Assembly (NCBI GenBank): GCA_023422775.1
Contig: JAFAGM010000014.1
Coordinates: forward strand, 67,356 to 131,355
Direction of reading: 5' to 3'
Length of the DNA stretch: 64,000 bases
Source of the DNA: Pseudomonadota bacterium
GTDB lineage: Bacteria; Pseudomonadota; Alphaproteobacteria; Rhizobiales; Xanthobacteraceae
This document shows, in pieces, positions 43,146-52,077 of this stretch. Below the pieces are notes generated by a model, which was not told the DNA's origin, made no database searches, and was given only the letters and a program-made list of their open reading frames with translations. Made by a program: the position numbers and the translations under genes. Positions within the stretch are counted from its first letter, which is position 1. Each line of letters begins with the position of its first letter.

Positions 43146-43248
43146 TCCCCGCTCCGAGACGCACATCGCGGGCTGATTGACCTCGCTGCCGGTTGCAGGG
43201 ATGATTGGCGGCCGGCCCAGGGGCAATGGCGGCATGGAGCCGAGGCGA

Positions 43249-43674
43249 ATGACAGCTGAGCCGGAGGCGGGTGGTCCACGATCGATTGGCGAGATCGCAA
43301 GCTATCACGCTCACATCTACTACGATCCGGCAACCACCCGAGCCGACGCCGAGCAATTGCGCGCCTGGATCGGCGAGCGTTTCCCGGTCACGCTCGGCCG
43401 GTGGCATGACGTCAAGGTCGGGCCGCACGACCAGGCCATGTACCAGGTGGCCTTTTCCAACGGGGTTTTTGCCGAACTCGTCCCCTGGCTGATGCTCAAT
43501 CATGGCAGGCTGAGCGTGCTGGTCCACCCGAACACGGCCAACCCGCGCCGGGACCATCTGGCCGATCCGATCTGGATCGGGCCGGCGCTCGACGTGCACG
43601 GCGACAGGCTGCCGGAGCATTCCGAGGCGGAGCAGGCGCCCGCACCGAATACCAATCCGGTTCTCCGCCCCTGA
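43249..43674 (+). CDS. DOPA 4,5-dioxygenase-family protein
   Basis: 141 residues from ATG 43249 (CCGAGGCG upstream; ATG 43201 and 43234 are in-frame alternatives). The family pattern is clear: [20 protein letters not shown] with the His-x-His pair, [14 protein letters not shown] and [16 protein letters not shown], giving four conserved His. Such enzymes open catechol-type rings by extradiol cleavage. It ends the catabolic run started at 40622, on the same strand. Confidence 0.88.
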   Translation: MTAEPEAGGPRSIGEIASYHAHIYYDPATTRADAEQLRAWIGERFPVTLGRWHDVKVGPHDQAMYQVAFSNGVFAELVPWLMLNHGRLSVLVHPNTANPRRDHLADPIWIGPALDVHGDRLPEHSEAEQAPAPNTNPVLRP

Positions 43675-43859
43675 TCCCTGTTGCCCGGAAACCGCCAGCC
43701 GGTTTACGATGACGGGGTCGAGTCAGCGGGTTTGGCCGGGGGGATTGGCCAAAACCCGTTGTCTCGATTATGCCTTACTTTGGTTGGCATTATGTTGGGG
43801 CTTATTCGGTGAATCCCTACGGAATCAGACGTGATTCCGAAGCGCCGAGCCGGGGACGG

Positions 43860-44882
43860 ATGGATAGCAGGACGACCAGAGCAACCGGGCTTGCTTCGGG
43901 CCGGGGTATTCGATTGTTCGGCAAGGTGGCGTGCACCGTCGCCGCGTTTGGCATTGCGTCGGGCTTTGCAGCCTGGATCGCGGATTTCGACCCGACCGAA
44001 TGGTTGCAAACTCCCGCATCGGCCAATGTCGCAACCGCCTCCATCCCCACCCCTTCATTCGACGACCGCTTTGGCTCGGGATCCGTACGCAATTCACGGG
44101 TGATGAACTACCCTTGGCGGACCGCCAGCCGGCCGGCACGAACGGATTTCAACGCCGAGTTCGGGCACATCGAAGGCCAACTCGGGGGACAACCGCCCGC
44201 TGCTGAGCCGGTCCAGGCCGAACAGCCCGCGCCATCGACCGAAGCCGCGGCGGTGCCGATGCCGCGGTCGCGGCCTGCCGAGGCGGCTCTTGCATTAAAA
44301 ATCGATCCGCAACCTGCGCCGACGTCGGACGAGCGAACCCTGTTTGACAAGATCGCCGATCTCAAGCTCGCCAATCTGGTGCCGATGAAGTTTACACTGG
44401 CGTCGTTGACACCCAACGACGGCCTGTTCAGCGAGAAAAAGGATCTGTCCGCGCTTGGCTACGACAGTCAGACCGCGGTCTACGATATCTCGGCACGCGC
44501 GGTGTACTTGCCTAGCGGCGTCAAGCTGGAAGCCCACTCGGGGCTCGGCGGCCTGATGGACAATCCGGCCTACGTCGACCGGCGCATGGTCGGAGCGACG
44601 CCCCCGAACATCTACGACCTGAAGCCGCGCGAAAAACTGTTTCATGGCGTCGCGGCGCTGCGCATGACCCCGGTGGGCGAAAACGAAATGCATGGGCGGA
44701 CTGGCCTGCTCGTGCATAGCTATCTGCTCGGCCCCAACGGGGATTCCAACGGCTGCGTCTCGATCAAGGAATACGACAGGTTCCTGGCGGCGTATAACAA
44801 CGGCGAGGTCAAACGCCTCGTTGTCGTCCCGAGCCTCAAGGAAGGCCTCACCGCCTCGCGGCGCTCGCCGTCGCCATCATGA
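43860..44882 (+). CDS. DUF2778 (L,D-transpeptidase-like, Tlde1-type) protein
   Basis: 340 residues from ATG 43860; ATG 43770 would add 30 residues without a ribosome site. A membrane or signal segment lies near residue 17-36 (VACTVAAFGIASGFAAWI), followed by a Pro/Ala-rich stretch. The C-terminal catalytic domain has SGVKLEAHSGLGG near 222 and LLVHSYLLGPNGDSNGCVS near 283, with the His and Cys of the L,D-transpeptidase HxnSxGC motif. Peptidoglycan processing in the periplasm is expected. The DUF982 gene overlaps its stop by ATGA. Confidence 0.83.
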   Translation: MDSRTTRATGLASGRGIRLFGKVACTVAAFGIASGFAAWIADFDPTEWLQTPASANVATASIPTPSFDDRFGSGSVRNSRVMNYPWRTASRPARTDFNAEFGHIEGQLGGQPPAAEPVQAEQPAPSTEAAAVPMPRSRPAEAALALKIDPQPAPTSDERTLFDKIADLKLANLVPMKFTLASLTPNDGLFSEKKDLSALGYDSQTAVYDISARAVYLPSGVKLEAHSGLGGLMDNPAYVDRRMVGATPPNIYDLKPREKLFHGVAALRMTPVGENEMHGRTGLLVHSYLLGPNGDSNGCVSIKEYDRFLAAYNNGEVKRLVVVPSLKEGLTASRRSPSPS

Positions 44883-45148
44883 CAGCGATCGCAAGCGCCG
44901 TTTCGGACTGCGACACGCCGTTGCGGGCGATTTTCAAGATCAAGCTGAACGGCAAAACGGTATCGATCGGGACCGTCGGCGAGGCCTACCGGTTCATCAC
45001 CAATCTCAGCTCGATCGAATGGATCGAGTTTCGCTCACTGCATGCCGATGCCGTGAGCTCGCTGCAGGGCGCCGCCGGCAATGCGATGCTGACCGTGCAG
45101 GCGACCAACGCGTTGCGCGCACTGTTCGTCCGCGCCAGGCTGCTGTAA
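44879..45148 (+). CDS. DUF982 protein
   Basis: 89 residues. KTVSIGTVGEAYRFI with a following WIEFRS and repeated Ala-rich helices fits DUF982, a small family abundant in rhizobia whose function is unknown. It overlaps the DUF2778 gene by 4 bases, so the two are translated together. Confidence 0.75.
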   Translation: MTAIASAVSDCDTPLRAIFKIKLNGKTVSIGTVGEAYRFITNLSSIEWIEFRSLHADAVSSLQGAAGNAMLTVQATNALRALFVRARLL

Positions 45149-45181
45149 CGGCGCGCCAGCTTCCAGGCCGCGAGAGCTAAA

Positions 45182-46222
45182 TCAGCTGATCTCCTTGCGC
45201 ACAGTCGCCGCGGCATCGCACATCGCCTTCAGCTTTCCAAACGCGATATGGCGCGGCATGTATTTCATGCCGCAATCGGGCGCCACCACCAGGCGGTCGG
45301 CGGCGACATGCTTCAGGCCGTTGCGAATGCGATCTGCGACAATCTCCGCCGGCTCGATCTCGGGATTGCCGAGGTCGAGCACGCCGAGCATGACTTTCTT
45401 CGACGAGAGAGCCTTGAGTACGCCAAGGTCGAGTTTTGGCTGTGCCGCCTCGATCGAAATCTGCTCGGCGCTGGTGTCGGCGAGTTCGGCGAGGAAGGAA
45501 TAGCCGGCCGGCTTGGTCGAGCCGGGCACGACGGCGGCATAGCCGAAACACAAATGCACGACGGTGGGGACCGTGACGCCTTGAAGTGCGCGGTTGATGG
45601 CCTTCACGGCGTAGCGCCGGGCGAGGTCCGGATTGTTGCGCACCCAGGGCTCGTCGAGCTGGATCACGTCGGCGCCGGCCTTCTGCAGATCGAGCGCCTC
45701 GGCGTTGACGGCGGCGGCGAACGCCATCGCCAGCTCCTCGTCGTCCTTGTAGAACTCGTTCCTGGCCTGCTGGCTCATCGTGAACGGGCCGGGCAGGGTG
45801 ATCTTGGCCGCGCGGTCGGTATTCCTGCGCAAAAATTCCATGTCGTGCAGTTCGACCGGCTTGCTGCGCTTCACTTCGCCGACGACGCGCGGCACCGGCG
45901 TCTCGTGTCCGGTGCGCGAAGTGATGATGGCGGGCTTTTCGTCGTCGATGCCGTCGAGCGCCGTCGCAAAACGGTTGGAATAGCTTTCACGGCGGATTTC
46001 GCCGTCGGTGACGACATCGATGCCGGCGCGCTCCATATCCCTGATGGCGACGATGGTGGCATCGTCCTGTGCTTCTTCCAGATGTTCGGCCGGCAGCCGC
46101 CACATCGCATGCATCCGCGTGCGCGGCACCACCTTCGACAGCATGGCGCGATCCACCAGCCATTCCGGCTGCGGATAGCTCCCGACCACGGTGGTCGGGA
46201 GCAGATGCTTCGGCAGGTTCAT
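45182..46222 (-). CDS. MetE-like cobalamin-independent methyltransferase
   Basis: 346 residues, matching only the C-terminal catalytic barrel of methionine synthase MetE. It opens LLPTTVVGSYPQPEW and has DVIQLDEPWVRN near residue 184. The zinc ligands look intact: HLC (His and Cys, near 225), Glu in EAAQPKLDL and Cys in VAPDCGMKY near 316. No folate N-terminal half is present, so it may move a methyl or alkyl group between other thiols. AAGGAGACGATC precedes the ATG. Last gene of the minus-strand set that begins with the ABC transporter. Confidence 0.87.
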   Translation of the reverse strand: MNLPKHLLPTTVVGSYPQPEWLVDRAMLSKVVPRTRMHAMWRLPAEHLEEAQDDATIVAIRDMERAGIDVVTDGEIRRESYSNRFATALDGIDDEKPAIITSRTGHETPVPRVVGEVKRSKPVELHDMEFLRRNTDRAAKITLPGPFTMSQQARNEFYKDDEELAMAFAAAVNAEALDLQKAGADVIQLDEPWVRNNPDLARRYAVKAINRALQGVTVPTVVHLCFGYAAVVPGSTKPAGYSFLAELADTSAEQISIEAAQPKLDLGVLKALSSKKVMLGVLDLGNPEIEPAEIVADRIRNGLKHVAADRLVVAPDCGMKYMPRHIAFGKLKAMCDAAATVRKEIS

Positions 46223-46257
46223 GATCGTCTCCTTGCTCTTCTTGTTGGTTCCGTCTC

Positions 46258-47127
46258 TCAGGCGGCGCGCGTCGCAGCAGCCGCAACTTCGTCTTTCACG
46301 GGATTGCGAAGCACGCCGATCCCGGACACCTCGACCTCGACCACGTCGCCTTCCTTCATCCAGAGCGGCGGCGTGCGATAGGCGCCGACACCGCCGGTGG
46401 TGCCGGTGACGATGACGTCGCCCGGGACGAGTTCGGTGAAGGTCGAGCAGTAGGCGATCAGGGCAGGGACGTCGAAGACGAGATCGGAGATCGGCGCCGC
46501 CTGCACCTCGACGCCGTTGAGGCGGGTCGCAATCGTCTGCTTGCTGATATCGGGGATTTCGTCCGTCGTGACCATCCACGGCCCGAACGCGCCGGTGCCG
46601 ACGAAGTTCTTGCCCGGTGCGAACTGCGAGGTGTGCCGCTGCCAGTCGCGGATGCTGCCGTCATTGTAGCAGGCATAGCCTGCGACATGCGAAAGTGCCG
46701 CTTCGCGCGCGATGCGCCGGCCGGCCTTGCCGATGATAACGGCCATTTCGCCTTCATAGTCGAACCGTTCCGACTCCAGCGGCCGGATCATCGGCTGGCC
46801 GCCGCCGACCTGGCTGTTGGCGAAGCGGGTGAAGATCATCGGGTGCGGCGGCGTGGGATGACCGCTTTCGGCGAGATGCGTGGCGTAGTTGACGCCGATG
46901 CAGAAGATCTTGTCCGGGTCCGGCACGGTCGGCAGCAGTTCGATTTCGGCGAGCGCATAGTCGGGACGCTCGGTCTGCAGCGCCTTCAGTGCGTCGAGCG
47001 GTCCGTCCGCGAGCAGGGCCTTCAGGGTCGGAAACGCCTTCAGCCGCTTGCCCGCATCAATGATGCCGGCATTGGTAACCAGGCCGTAGGTGGCGGTCTG
47101 ACCTGCCTTGAAACTCGCGATCTTCAT
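46258..47127 (-). CDS. fumarylacetoacetate hydrolase-family protein
   Basis: 289 residues. FAH-fold motifs: FCIGVNYATHLAESG near residue 74, FDYEGEMAVIIGK near 117 with the metal-binding Glu pair, KNFVGTGAFGPWMVTTDE near 168, and VTGTTGGVGAYRTPP near 245. Family members hydrolyse, decarboxylate or isomerise beta-diketo acids. It overlaps the deacetylase-like gene by 4 bases and lies upstream of the MetE-like gene, suggesting one pathway. Confidence 0.9.
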   Translation of the reverse strand: MKIASFKAGQTATYGLVTNAGIIDAGKRLKAFPTLKALLADGPLDALKALQTERPDYALAEIELLPTVPDPDKIFCIGVNYATHLAESGHPTPPHPMIFTRFANSQVGGGQPMIRPLESERFDYEGEMAVIIGKAGRRIAREAALSHVAGYACYNDGSIRDWQRHTSQFAPGKNFVGTGAFGPWMVTTDEIPDISKQTIATRLNGVEVQAAPISDLVFDVPALIAYCSTFTELVPGDVIVTGTTGGVGAYRTPPLWMKEGDVVEVEVSGIGVLRNPVKDEVAAAATRAA

Positions 47128-47789
47128 CGTTCTGCGCTTTCTTCGATGGAGGAGACATATTGTTCGATCGGCCGCACGATCTCGCCCGACCGGATCGGGA
47201 CGCAGTCGGGTGGAAAGTCCTGCCGGATGCGCGCGCCGCTCTCGCTGGCGCGCTCGAGAAAGCGCTCGAGATGATCCATCGCGCCGGTCGGCAGATCGTG
47301 CAGCACCATCAGGCTCCACGGCTGCGAACGGCACTGTTGCAGCGCGCGTTCGGTCCAGCCGTCGGGATCATCCCAGTCGCGGGGAATCGCGTTCCAGAGC
47401 ACGCAAGCGTGCTTGTTGCGCCTGAGATAATCCACGACGGACGGTTTCAGCAGCCGCGTGTCGAGATTGCCGCCGCCGCCGAACGGCCGGAACCAGCGCT
47501 CGGCGTGGGCGAGGTCGCCGATTGCGGCTTGCGTCCGGCCGATCTCCTTCTCCGCCGTCGCCACATCGGGCTGCTGCCCGAGCGGGACGGAGTGGGTGAA
47601 TGTGTGATTGCCGATCCAGTGGCCTTCGTCACGCGCCCGCGCCGCAAGCCTTCGGCGTTCGCCATCACCGAGCTTCTCGCCGATCACGAAGAAGGTCGCC
47701 TTGATGGCGCGTTCGCGCAGGATGTCGAGCACGCGCGGCGTCACTCCGGGCTCCGGGCCGTTGTCGAATGTCAGCGTCAGGTCGAACAT
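47124..47789 (-). CDS. polysaccharide deacetylase-family protein with altered motif 1
   Basis: 221 residues, NodB-homology fold. Motif 1 reads LTFDNGPEPG instead of TFDDGP, so the Asp that normally binds the metal is Asn, while motif 2 NHTFTH keeps both His. Other segments (RPFGGGGNLD, SLMVLHDLPTG) fit the fold. No signal peptide, so it may act on a cytoplasmic amide or imide, as cyclic-imidase relatives do. It overlaps the FAH gene by ATGA. Confidence 0.83.
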   Translation of the reverse strand: MFDLTLTFDNGPEPGVTPRVLDILRERAIKATFFVIGEKLGDGERRRLAARARDEGHWIGNHTFTHSVPLGQQPDVATAEKEIGRTQAAIGDLAHAERWFRPFGGGGNLDTRLLKPSVVDYLRRNKHACVLWNAIPRDWDDPDGWTERALQQCRSQPWSLMVLHDLPTGAMDHLERFLERASESGARIRQDFPPDCVPIRSGEIVRPIEQYVSSIEESAER

Positions 47790-47802
47790 TTCGATTGGCC
47801 CT

Positions 47803-48600
47803 TCACGTCGCGGGCTGCAGGGTGGGAGCGATTTCCTCCGCGGCGTTCTGGCCGGCGCGGGTGCCGGTCTGCCAGATCGCGGCCTTGCGCTCGATCCACT
47901 TGATCGCAGCGTTGAAGGCGATCGCCATCGCCAGCACCAGCAGCACGCCGGCAAAGACATGCGGGCTGTCGAGAATGGTGCGGTAGCGCGAGATCAGATA
48001 GCCGATGCCGGCGGACGAGATCAGCATCTCGGACACCACGACGCCGACGATCACCAGCGCTCCGCCGACCCGCAGTCCCGACAGCACGGTCGGGATCGCC
48101 GCGGGAATGATCACGCGGACCAGCCGCTGGCTCATCGTCGCGCCCATGCTGCGGGCGGCCAAAATCAATTGCGGATCGATGGTCTGGATGCCGGCGGCGG
48201 TGGCGAGCATCGTCGGCAGGAAGCCGTAGATCGACGCGAACGCGATCTTGGACTCCGAGCCGATGCCGAGCCACACCGTGAACACCGGGTAGAGGATAAC
48301 CAGCGGCACCGCATAGAGGCTGGAAACCATCGGCATGATCAGGATGCGCGGCCGCGGCAGGCTGCCGACGATGGCCCCCAAGAGGATGCCGCCGCCGCAG
48401 GCGATCGCCATCGAGATCGCCACTTCATATAGCGTGACGGCAAGGGCGTGGCCGAATTCGCCGGCCTCGTTCCATCCGGCGATCAGCGTCGAGGACAGCG
48501 ACGGCAGAAACAGTTCGGGGATCAGGCCTGCGCGCGGCAGGATTTCCCACAGCGCGATCAGGCCGATCACGATCAATCTGCGAAGCGTTGCGGCGCTCAT
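47803..48600 (-). CDS. ABC transporter permease 1 (SsuC/TauC/NrtB type)
   Basis: 265 residues, about six membrane helices, with the inner-membrane permease EAA-loop region AARSMGATMSQRLVRVIIPAAIPTVLSGL (centred near residue 160). It lies 7 bases before the ATPase stop on the same strand. A different permease gene (49384) is in the same operon, so the channel may be a heterodimer. Confidence 0.92.
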   Translation of the reverse strand: MSAATLRRLIVIGLIALWEILPRAGLIPELFLPSLSSTLIAGWNEAGEFGHALAVTLYEVAISMAIACGGGILLGAIVGSLPRPRILIMPMVSSLYAVPLVILYPVFTVWLGIGSESKIAFASIYGFLPTMLATAAGIQTIDPQLILAARSMGATMSQRLVRVIIPAAIPTVLSGLRVGGALVIVGVVVSEMLISSAGIGYLISRYRTILDSPHVFAGVLLVLAMAIAFNAAIKWIERKAAIWQTGTRAGQNAAEEIAPTLQPAT

Positions 48601-48607
48601 GTCAGCC

Positions 48608-49405
48608 TCACGCCGATTTGCGGATGTGCCGCCAGATGCGGTCGCGCAATATGCCGAAGGTGTCGCCGCTCAGCATCTCGTAGGTGCGCGGGCGCGGCAG
48701 CGAGACCTGAAGGTGATCGACGATGCGGCCGGGCCGCGGCGACATCACGACGACCTCGTCGGCGAGATAGACCGCCTCGGTCAGGCTGTGGGTGACGAAT
48801 ACCACCGTCTTGCCGGTCGCGGCCCAGATCCGCAGCAGTTCGTCGCCCATGGTCATGCGCGTCTGTTCATCGAGGGCGGCGAACGGCTCGTCCATCAGCA
48901 GCACCGGCGGGTCCTGCACCAGCCCGCGCGCGATCGAGACGCGCTGCTTCATGCCGCCGGAGAGTTCGTGCGGATGGCGCTTGCCGAAGCCGTCGAGGCC
49001 GACGAGCCTCAAGGCGTCCTGCGCCCTGGCGCGGCGATCGCTTTTCGGGATGCCACGCAGCGCCAGCGGAAATTCGACGTTGTCTTCGGCCGTGAGCCAG
49101 GGAAACAGGCTCGCCTCCTGGAACACGACGCCGACGCGGTTGGGATCGGGCTCGGGGATCGGCGCGCCGCTGATGGTGATGGTGCCTGAGGTCTGCTGGC
49201 GCAGGCCGGCCATCATCATCAAAAGGGTCGACTTGCCGCAACCGCTCGGGCCGACCAGCACGACGAAGCGGCCGGGCTTGACGTCGAGCGAAACGTCTTC
49301 GAGCGCGACAACGTCCTGCGTCGTGGTCTTGAAGATCTGCCCGACGTTGCGGACCTCGATCGCGCCGGCCGGCTTCAGCGGGGTTATGTTCGCCAATGGC
49401 TGCAT
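48608..49405 (-). CDS. ABC transporter ATP-binding protein (SsuB/TauB/NrtD type)
   Basis: 265 residues from ATG 49405 (GGTGG upstream; ATG 49420 is an alternative). Walker A GPSGCGKST near residue 53, Q-loop VFQEASLFPW near 95, signature LSGGMKQRVSIARGL near 148, Walker B VLLMDEPFAALD near 168 and the switch His in FVTHS near 203. It overlaps the second permease gene and lies between both permeases. Confidence 0.94.
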   Translation of the reverse strand: MQPLANITPLKPAGAIEVRNVGQIFKTTTQDVVALEDVSLDVKPGRFVVLVGPSGCGKSTLLMMMAGLRQQTSGTITISGAPIPEPDPNRVGVVFQEASLFPWLTAEDNVEFPLALRGIPKSDRRARAQDALRLVGLDGFGKRHPHELSGGMKQRVSIARGLVQDPPVLLMDEPFAALDEQTRMTMGDELLRIWAATGKTVVFVTHSLTEAVYLADEVVVMSPRPGRIVDHLQVSLPRPRTYEMLSGDTFGILRDRIWRHIRKSA

Positions 49406-50136
49406 CGTGTTTCCACCCATCTGACCATTTCGTTGAAGGTAATCGCGATCACGGCGATCATGACCACGCCGGCCAGCAATTGCTTCATCTGGAAGTTTTC
49501 GCCCCAGGTCGCGATCTGGTGGCCGATGCCGTCGCGCGAGGCGTACATTTCGGCGAGAATGACGCCGGTGAGGTTGAAGATCATCGATATCCGCAGCGCT
49601 TCCAGCAGCACCGGAAGCATGCTCGGCAGATAGACGCGGAACGCCGTCTGCATCGGCGTCGCGCCATAGGAACGGGCGACAGTCAGATGCTCGACCTTGA
49701 CCGACTCCACCGCCGTCGTGGTCGACATGATCACGATGAAGATCGTCGAGAAGAATCCGAAGCCGACCTTCTGCGCGAAGCCGACCCCGAACACCAGGAT
49801 GAACATCGGCAGGAAGATCGACTTCGGAATGCTGAAGGCAAAGAACAGCAGCGGCTTTGCCACGTCGGCAAAGTAGCGGTTCTCCGCGATCAGGAAGCCG
49901 ATCAGCGCGCCGAACGGCACGGCGAGCGCGAATGCGGTCAGCACCTCGCTCGCCGTCACCAGCAGATCCTTGCGCACGCTCGCCCGCTGCAGGAGATCGC
50001 CGAGAGTTACCAGCGTGTCTGATGCCGACGGGAGCAGGCGCGGGTTGACGAGGCCGGTGCGCGACAGGATTTCCCAGATCGCGAACAGCGCCACCACGAT
50101 GGCGATCCGCGCCGCCTTTACGCCCAAACCGCGCAT
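49384..50136 (-). CDS. ABC transporter permease 2 (SsuC/TauC/NrtB type)
   Basis: 250 residues from ATG 50136 (GTG 50139 also possible), six membrane helices, EAA-loop region VARSYGATPMQTAFRVYLPS near residue 172. It shares the family but little sequence with permease 1. It lies 9 bases after the binding-protein gene. Confidence 0.92.
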   Translation of the reverse strand: MRGLGVKAARIAIVVALFAIWEILSRTGLVNPRLLPSASDTLVTLGDLLQRASVRKDLLVTASEVLTAFALAVPFGALIGFLIAENRYFADVAKPLLFFAFSIPKSIFLPMFILVFGVGFAQKVGFGFFSTIFIVIMSTTTAVESVKVEHLTVARSYGATPMQTAFRVYLPSMLPVLLEALRISMIFNLTGVILAEMYASRDGIGHQIATWGENFQMKQLLAGVVMIAVIAITFNEMVRWVETRCSHWRT

Positions 50137-50145
50137 CACGCCGCC

Positions 50146-51117
50146 TCAGGGCTTGGTCGGAACCGGCTTGAACTGCGTCGAGATGATCTCGGCAGCGGGC
50201 CCCAGGTCCTTCATGCCGCCGGCCTTGGCCATGTCGAGGGCGAGTTGAAGCTGTTCAGGAATCTTCGCTCTATCCATGCTGCCGTCGGTTTCCAGCTTCA
50301 TGATCGTGTTCTCGTATTCCAGCGCCGCGATCTCGGCGGGAATCTCATAGAGATCGGCGATCAGCTTGACGGAGACGTCCTTGTTGGCGCGCATGAAGGC
50401 CAGCGCGCCATAGAGCGCGTTCAGCGTCTTCTGCACCACTTGCGGCTTGTCCTGCACGTATTTGTCGAGCGCGATCCAGCCGGCGGCGAGGTTCGGCGGC
50501 ACTTCCTTCGAGAAGTCGAGGATAGTGCGCGCTTCGCCGGATTTGGAGATCTGGAAGCTCAGCGGCGAATAGACCACGGCCGCGTCGACATTGCCGGCGA
50601 GCAGGTTCGGCACCAGGCCGCCGCCGCCGACCGGCACGCGGGTGAACTCGATCTTCTTGTCCTGCTGGGTCCACAGCGCCAGCAGATCGGAACCGGAACC
50701 GGCCGAGGTGATCGCGACCTTCTTGCCCTTCAAATCAGGAACGCCGAGCGTCGACTTGGAGAGCGTCATCAGCTGCCAGCCGTAATAGCCCATGGCGGCG
50801 TTCGCGAGCACCTTGGAGTTCACGCCCTTCTTACGCCCGGCCGAGACCAGCGAGGTCGCATCGAGAATGACGTCTGCGGCGCCCGCCGCCATCGCCTCGA
50901 ACGTCTCGGCGCCGCCGCGGTAGATCGTCAGCTCGGCCTTGATGCCTTCCTTCTCGAACAGCTTCTGGCGCACCGCGGTTTCCGCGATCGTGGTCGGCCA
51001 GTAGGTCTTGGTCGGAAGACCGATGCGAACGGTGTCGGCGGCTTGCGCCATGCCCGATGCGCCAAGGATGCTCGCGGCGGAGATGGCTGCAATCATGTTG
51101 CGTCGTGTGATGTTCAT
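50146..51117 (-). CDS. ABC transporter substrate-binding protein (NMT1/THI5-like)
   Basis: 323 residues with a signal peptide ending near GMAQAAD (residue 27), preceded by RRNM. The fold signature is that of NrtA/SsuA/THI5 binding proteins: IRYGGAETFEAMAAGAADV-like segment near 64 and AITSAGSGSDLLALW near 127. Ligand unknown; family members bind nitrate, sulfonates, thiamine precursors or riboflavin. First transporter gene after the GntR regulator, same strand. Confidence 0.9.
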   Translation of the reverse strand: MNITRRNMIAAISAASILGASGMAQAADTVRIGLPTKTYWPTTIAETAVRQKLFEKEGIKAELTIYRGGAETFEAMAAGAADVILDATSLVSAGRKKGVNSKVLANAAMGYYGWQLMTLSKSTLGVPDLKGKKVAITSAGSGSDLLALWTQQDKKIEFTRVPVGGGGLVPNLLAGNVDAAVVYSPLSFQISKSGEARTILDFSKEVPPNLAAGWIALDKYVQDKPQVVQKTLNALYGALAFMRANKDVSVKLIADLYEIPAEIAALEYENTIMKLETDGSMDRAKIPEQLQLALDMAKAGGMKDLGPAAEIISTQFKPVPTKP

Positions 51118-51166
51118 AGTGACGTTTCCCTTGCGTTTTTTGATTGGGCTGGCTTCGAACGAAAGA

Positions 51167-51895
51167 TCAGATGGTGCCGCCAACCTTGGAGGCACCGGTT
51201 GTGGCGAGTTCGACCAGGTGCATGGTCGCCCGGAAATGGGTTGAAAGCGCAGCGACGGCGCTGTCGGCATCGCGCTTGAGCACAGCTTGCACGATCGCCG
51301 CGTGCTCGGCCTCGACGTTGCGGGCTTTCTCGGTGTCGCGCCGGATCGAGAGCCTTCGATAGCGTTCGCTCTGCTCGTGCAGCACGTCGCGGAAGCCGAG
51401 CAGCCACTGCGAGCCGCAGGCGTTCACCAGCGTGCGGTGGAAGATGCGGTGACGCACCACCCATTCCTCGTAGTGATGGGTCGGATCGTCGGGATAGGTG
51501 TAGGGCACGGCGCAGAGTGCTGTGAAGGTGCGCTCCACCGACGCGAGCCATGCCGCGTCGCCACGCTCGATCGAGCGCCGTAGCGCCAGGCCCTCGATGT
51601 CGATCCGGGTCTGCGTCACGTCGCGCAGATCGGCCGGCGAGACCGGGCTGACGCGAAAGCCGCGCTGGTCGGACGCCTGCACCAGCCCGTCGGCGACCAG
51701 CCGCGACAGCGCCTCGCGCACCGCCGCAAGGCTGACCGAAAACTGCTTGGCGAGGCCCGCGATATGCAGCTTCTGGCCCGGCAGCAGGCGGGTCGAAAGG
51801 ATGTCCGCGCGCAGCCGTTCCTGAACGGCCGACGTCAGGCTTCGCGGCCGTTCGTCCGCCCGATCGTCACTGAAACTCAACCCGATGCTGCCCAT
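51167..51895 (-). CDS. GntR-family regulator, FCD type
   Basis: 242 residues from ATG 51895; an upstream ATG at 51961 would add 22 residues and place a palindrome inside the gene. Winged helix: AVQERLRADILSTRLLPGQKL with LAKQFSVSLAAVREALSRL (about 47-66), then an FCD effector domain with RRSIERGD, HHYEEWVVRHRIFHRTL (metal-binding His) and AEHAAIVQAVLKRD. It heads the transporter/methyltransferase set and is its likely regulator. Confidence 0.9.
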   Translation of the reverse strand: MGSIGLSFSDDRADERPRSLTSAVQERLRADILSTRLLPGQKLHIAGLAKQFSVSLAAVREALSRLVADGLVQASDQRGFRVSPVSPADLRDVTQTRIDIEGLALRRSIERGDAAWLASVERTFTALCAVPYTYPDDPTHHYEEWVVRHRIFHRTLVNACGSQWLLGFRDVLHEQSERYRRLSIRRDTEKARNVEAEHAAIVQAVLKRDADSAVAALSTHFRATMHLVELATTGASKVGGTI

Positions 51896-51936
51896 GGCGG
51901 GCGGAGATTGGCGAGAGAAGGCGATGCCGTCAATCG

Positions 51937-51948
51937 AAAATCGATTTT
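51937..51948. promoter_or_regulatory. palindrome upstream of the GntR gene
   Basis: AAAATCGATTTT is a perfect 12-bp palindrome 42 bases before ATG 51895, and could be the operator for autoregulation. It would lie inside the coding region if the 51961 start were used, which is one reason to prefer 51895. Confidence 0.4.
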
Positions 51949-52077
51949 TTGTCCAAGGCATTGTGCCGCGGAGGATTTGGCTCGTCTGTCGATGCGATCG
52001 GACGGATCACGAAGAAGCGTTCTCGACTGAGCCGCGCGCATGGTGACAGCCCGACGGCAGCCGTGTAGATAGTTCGT

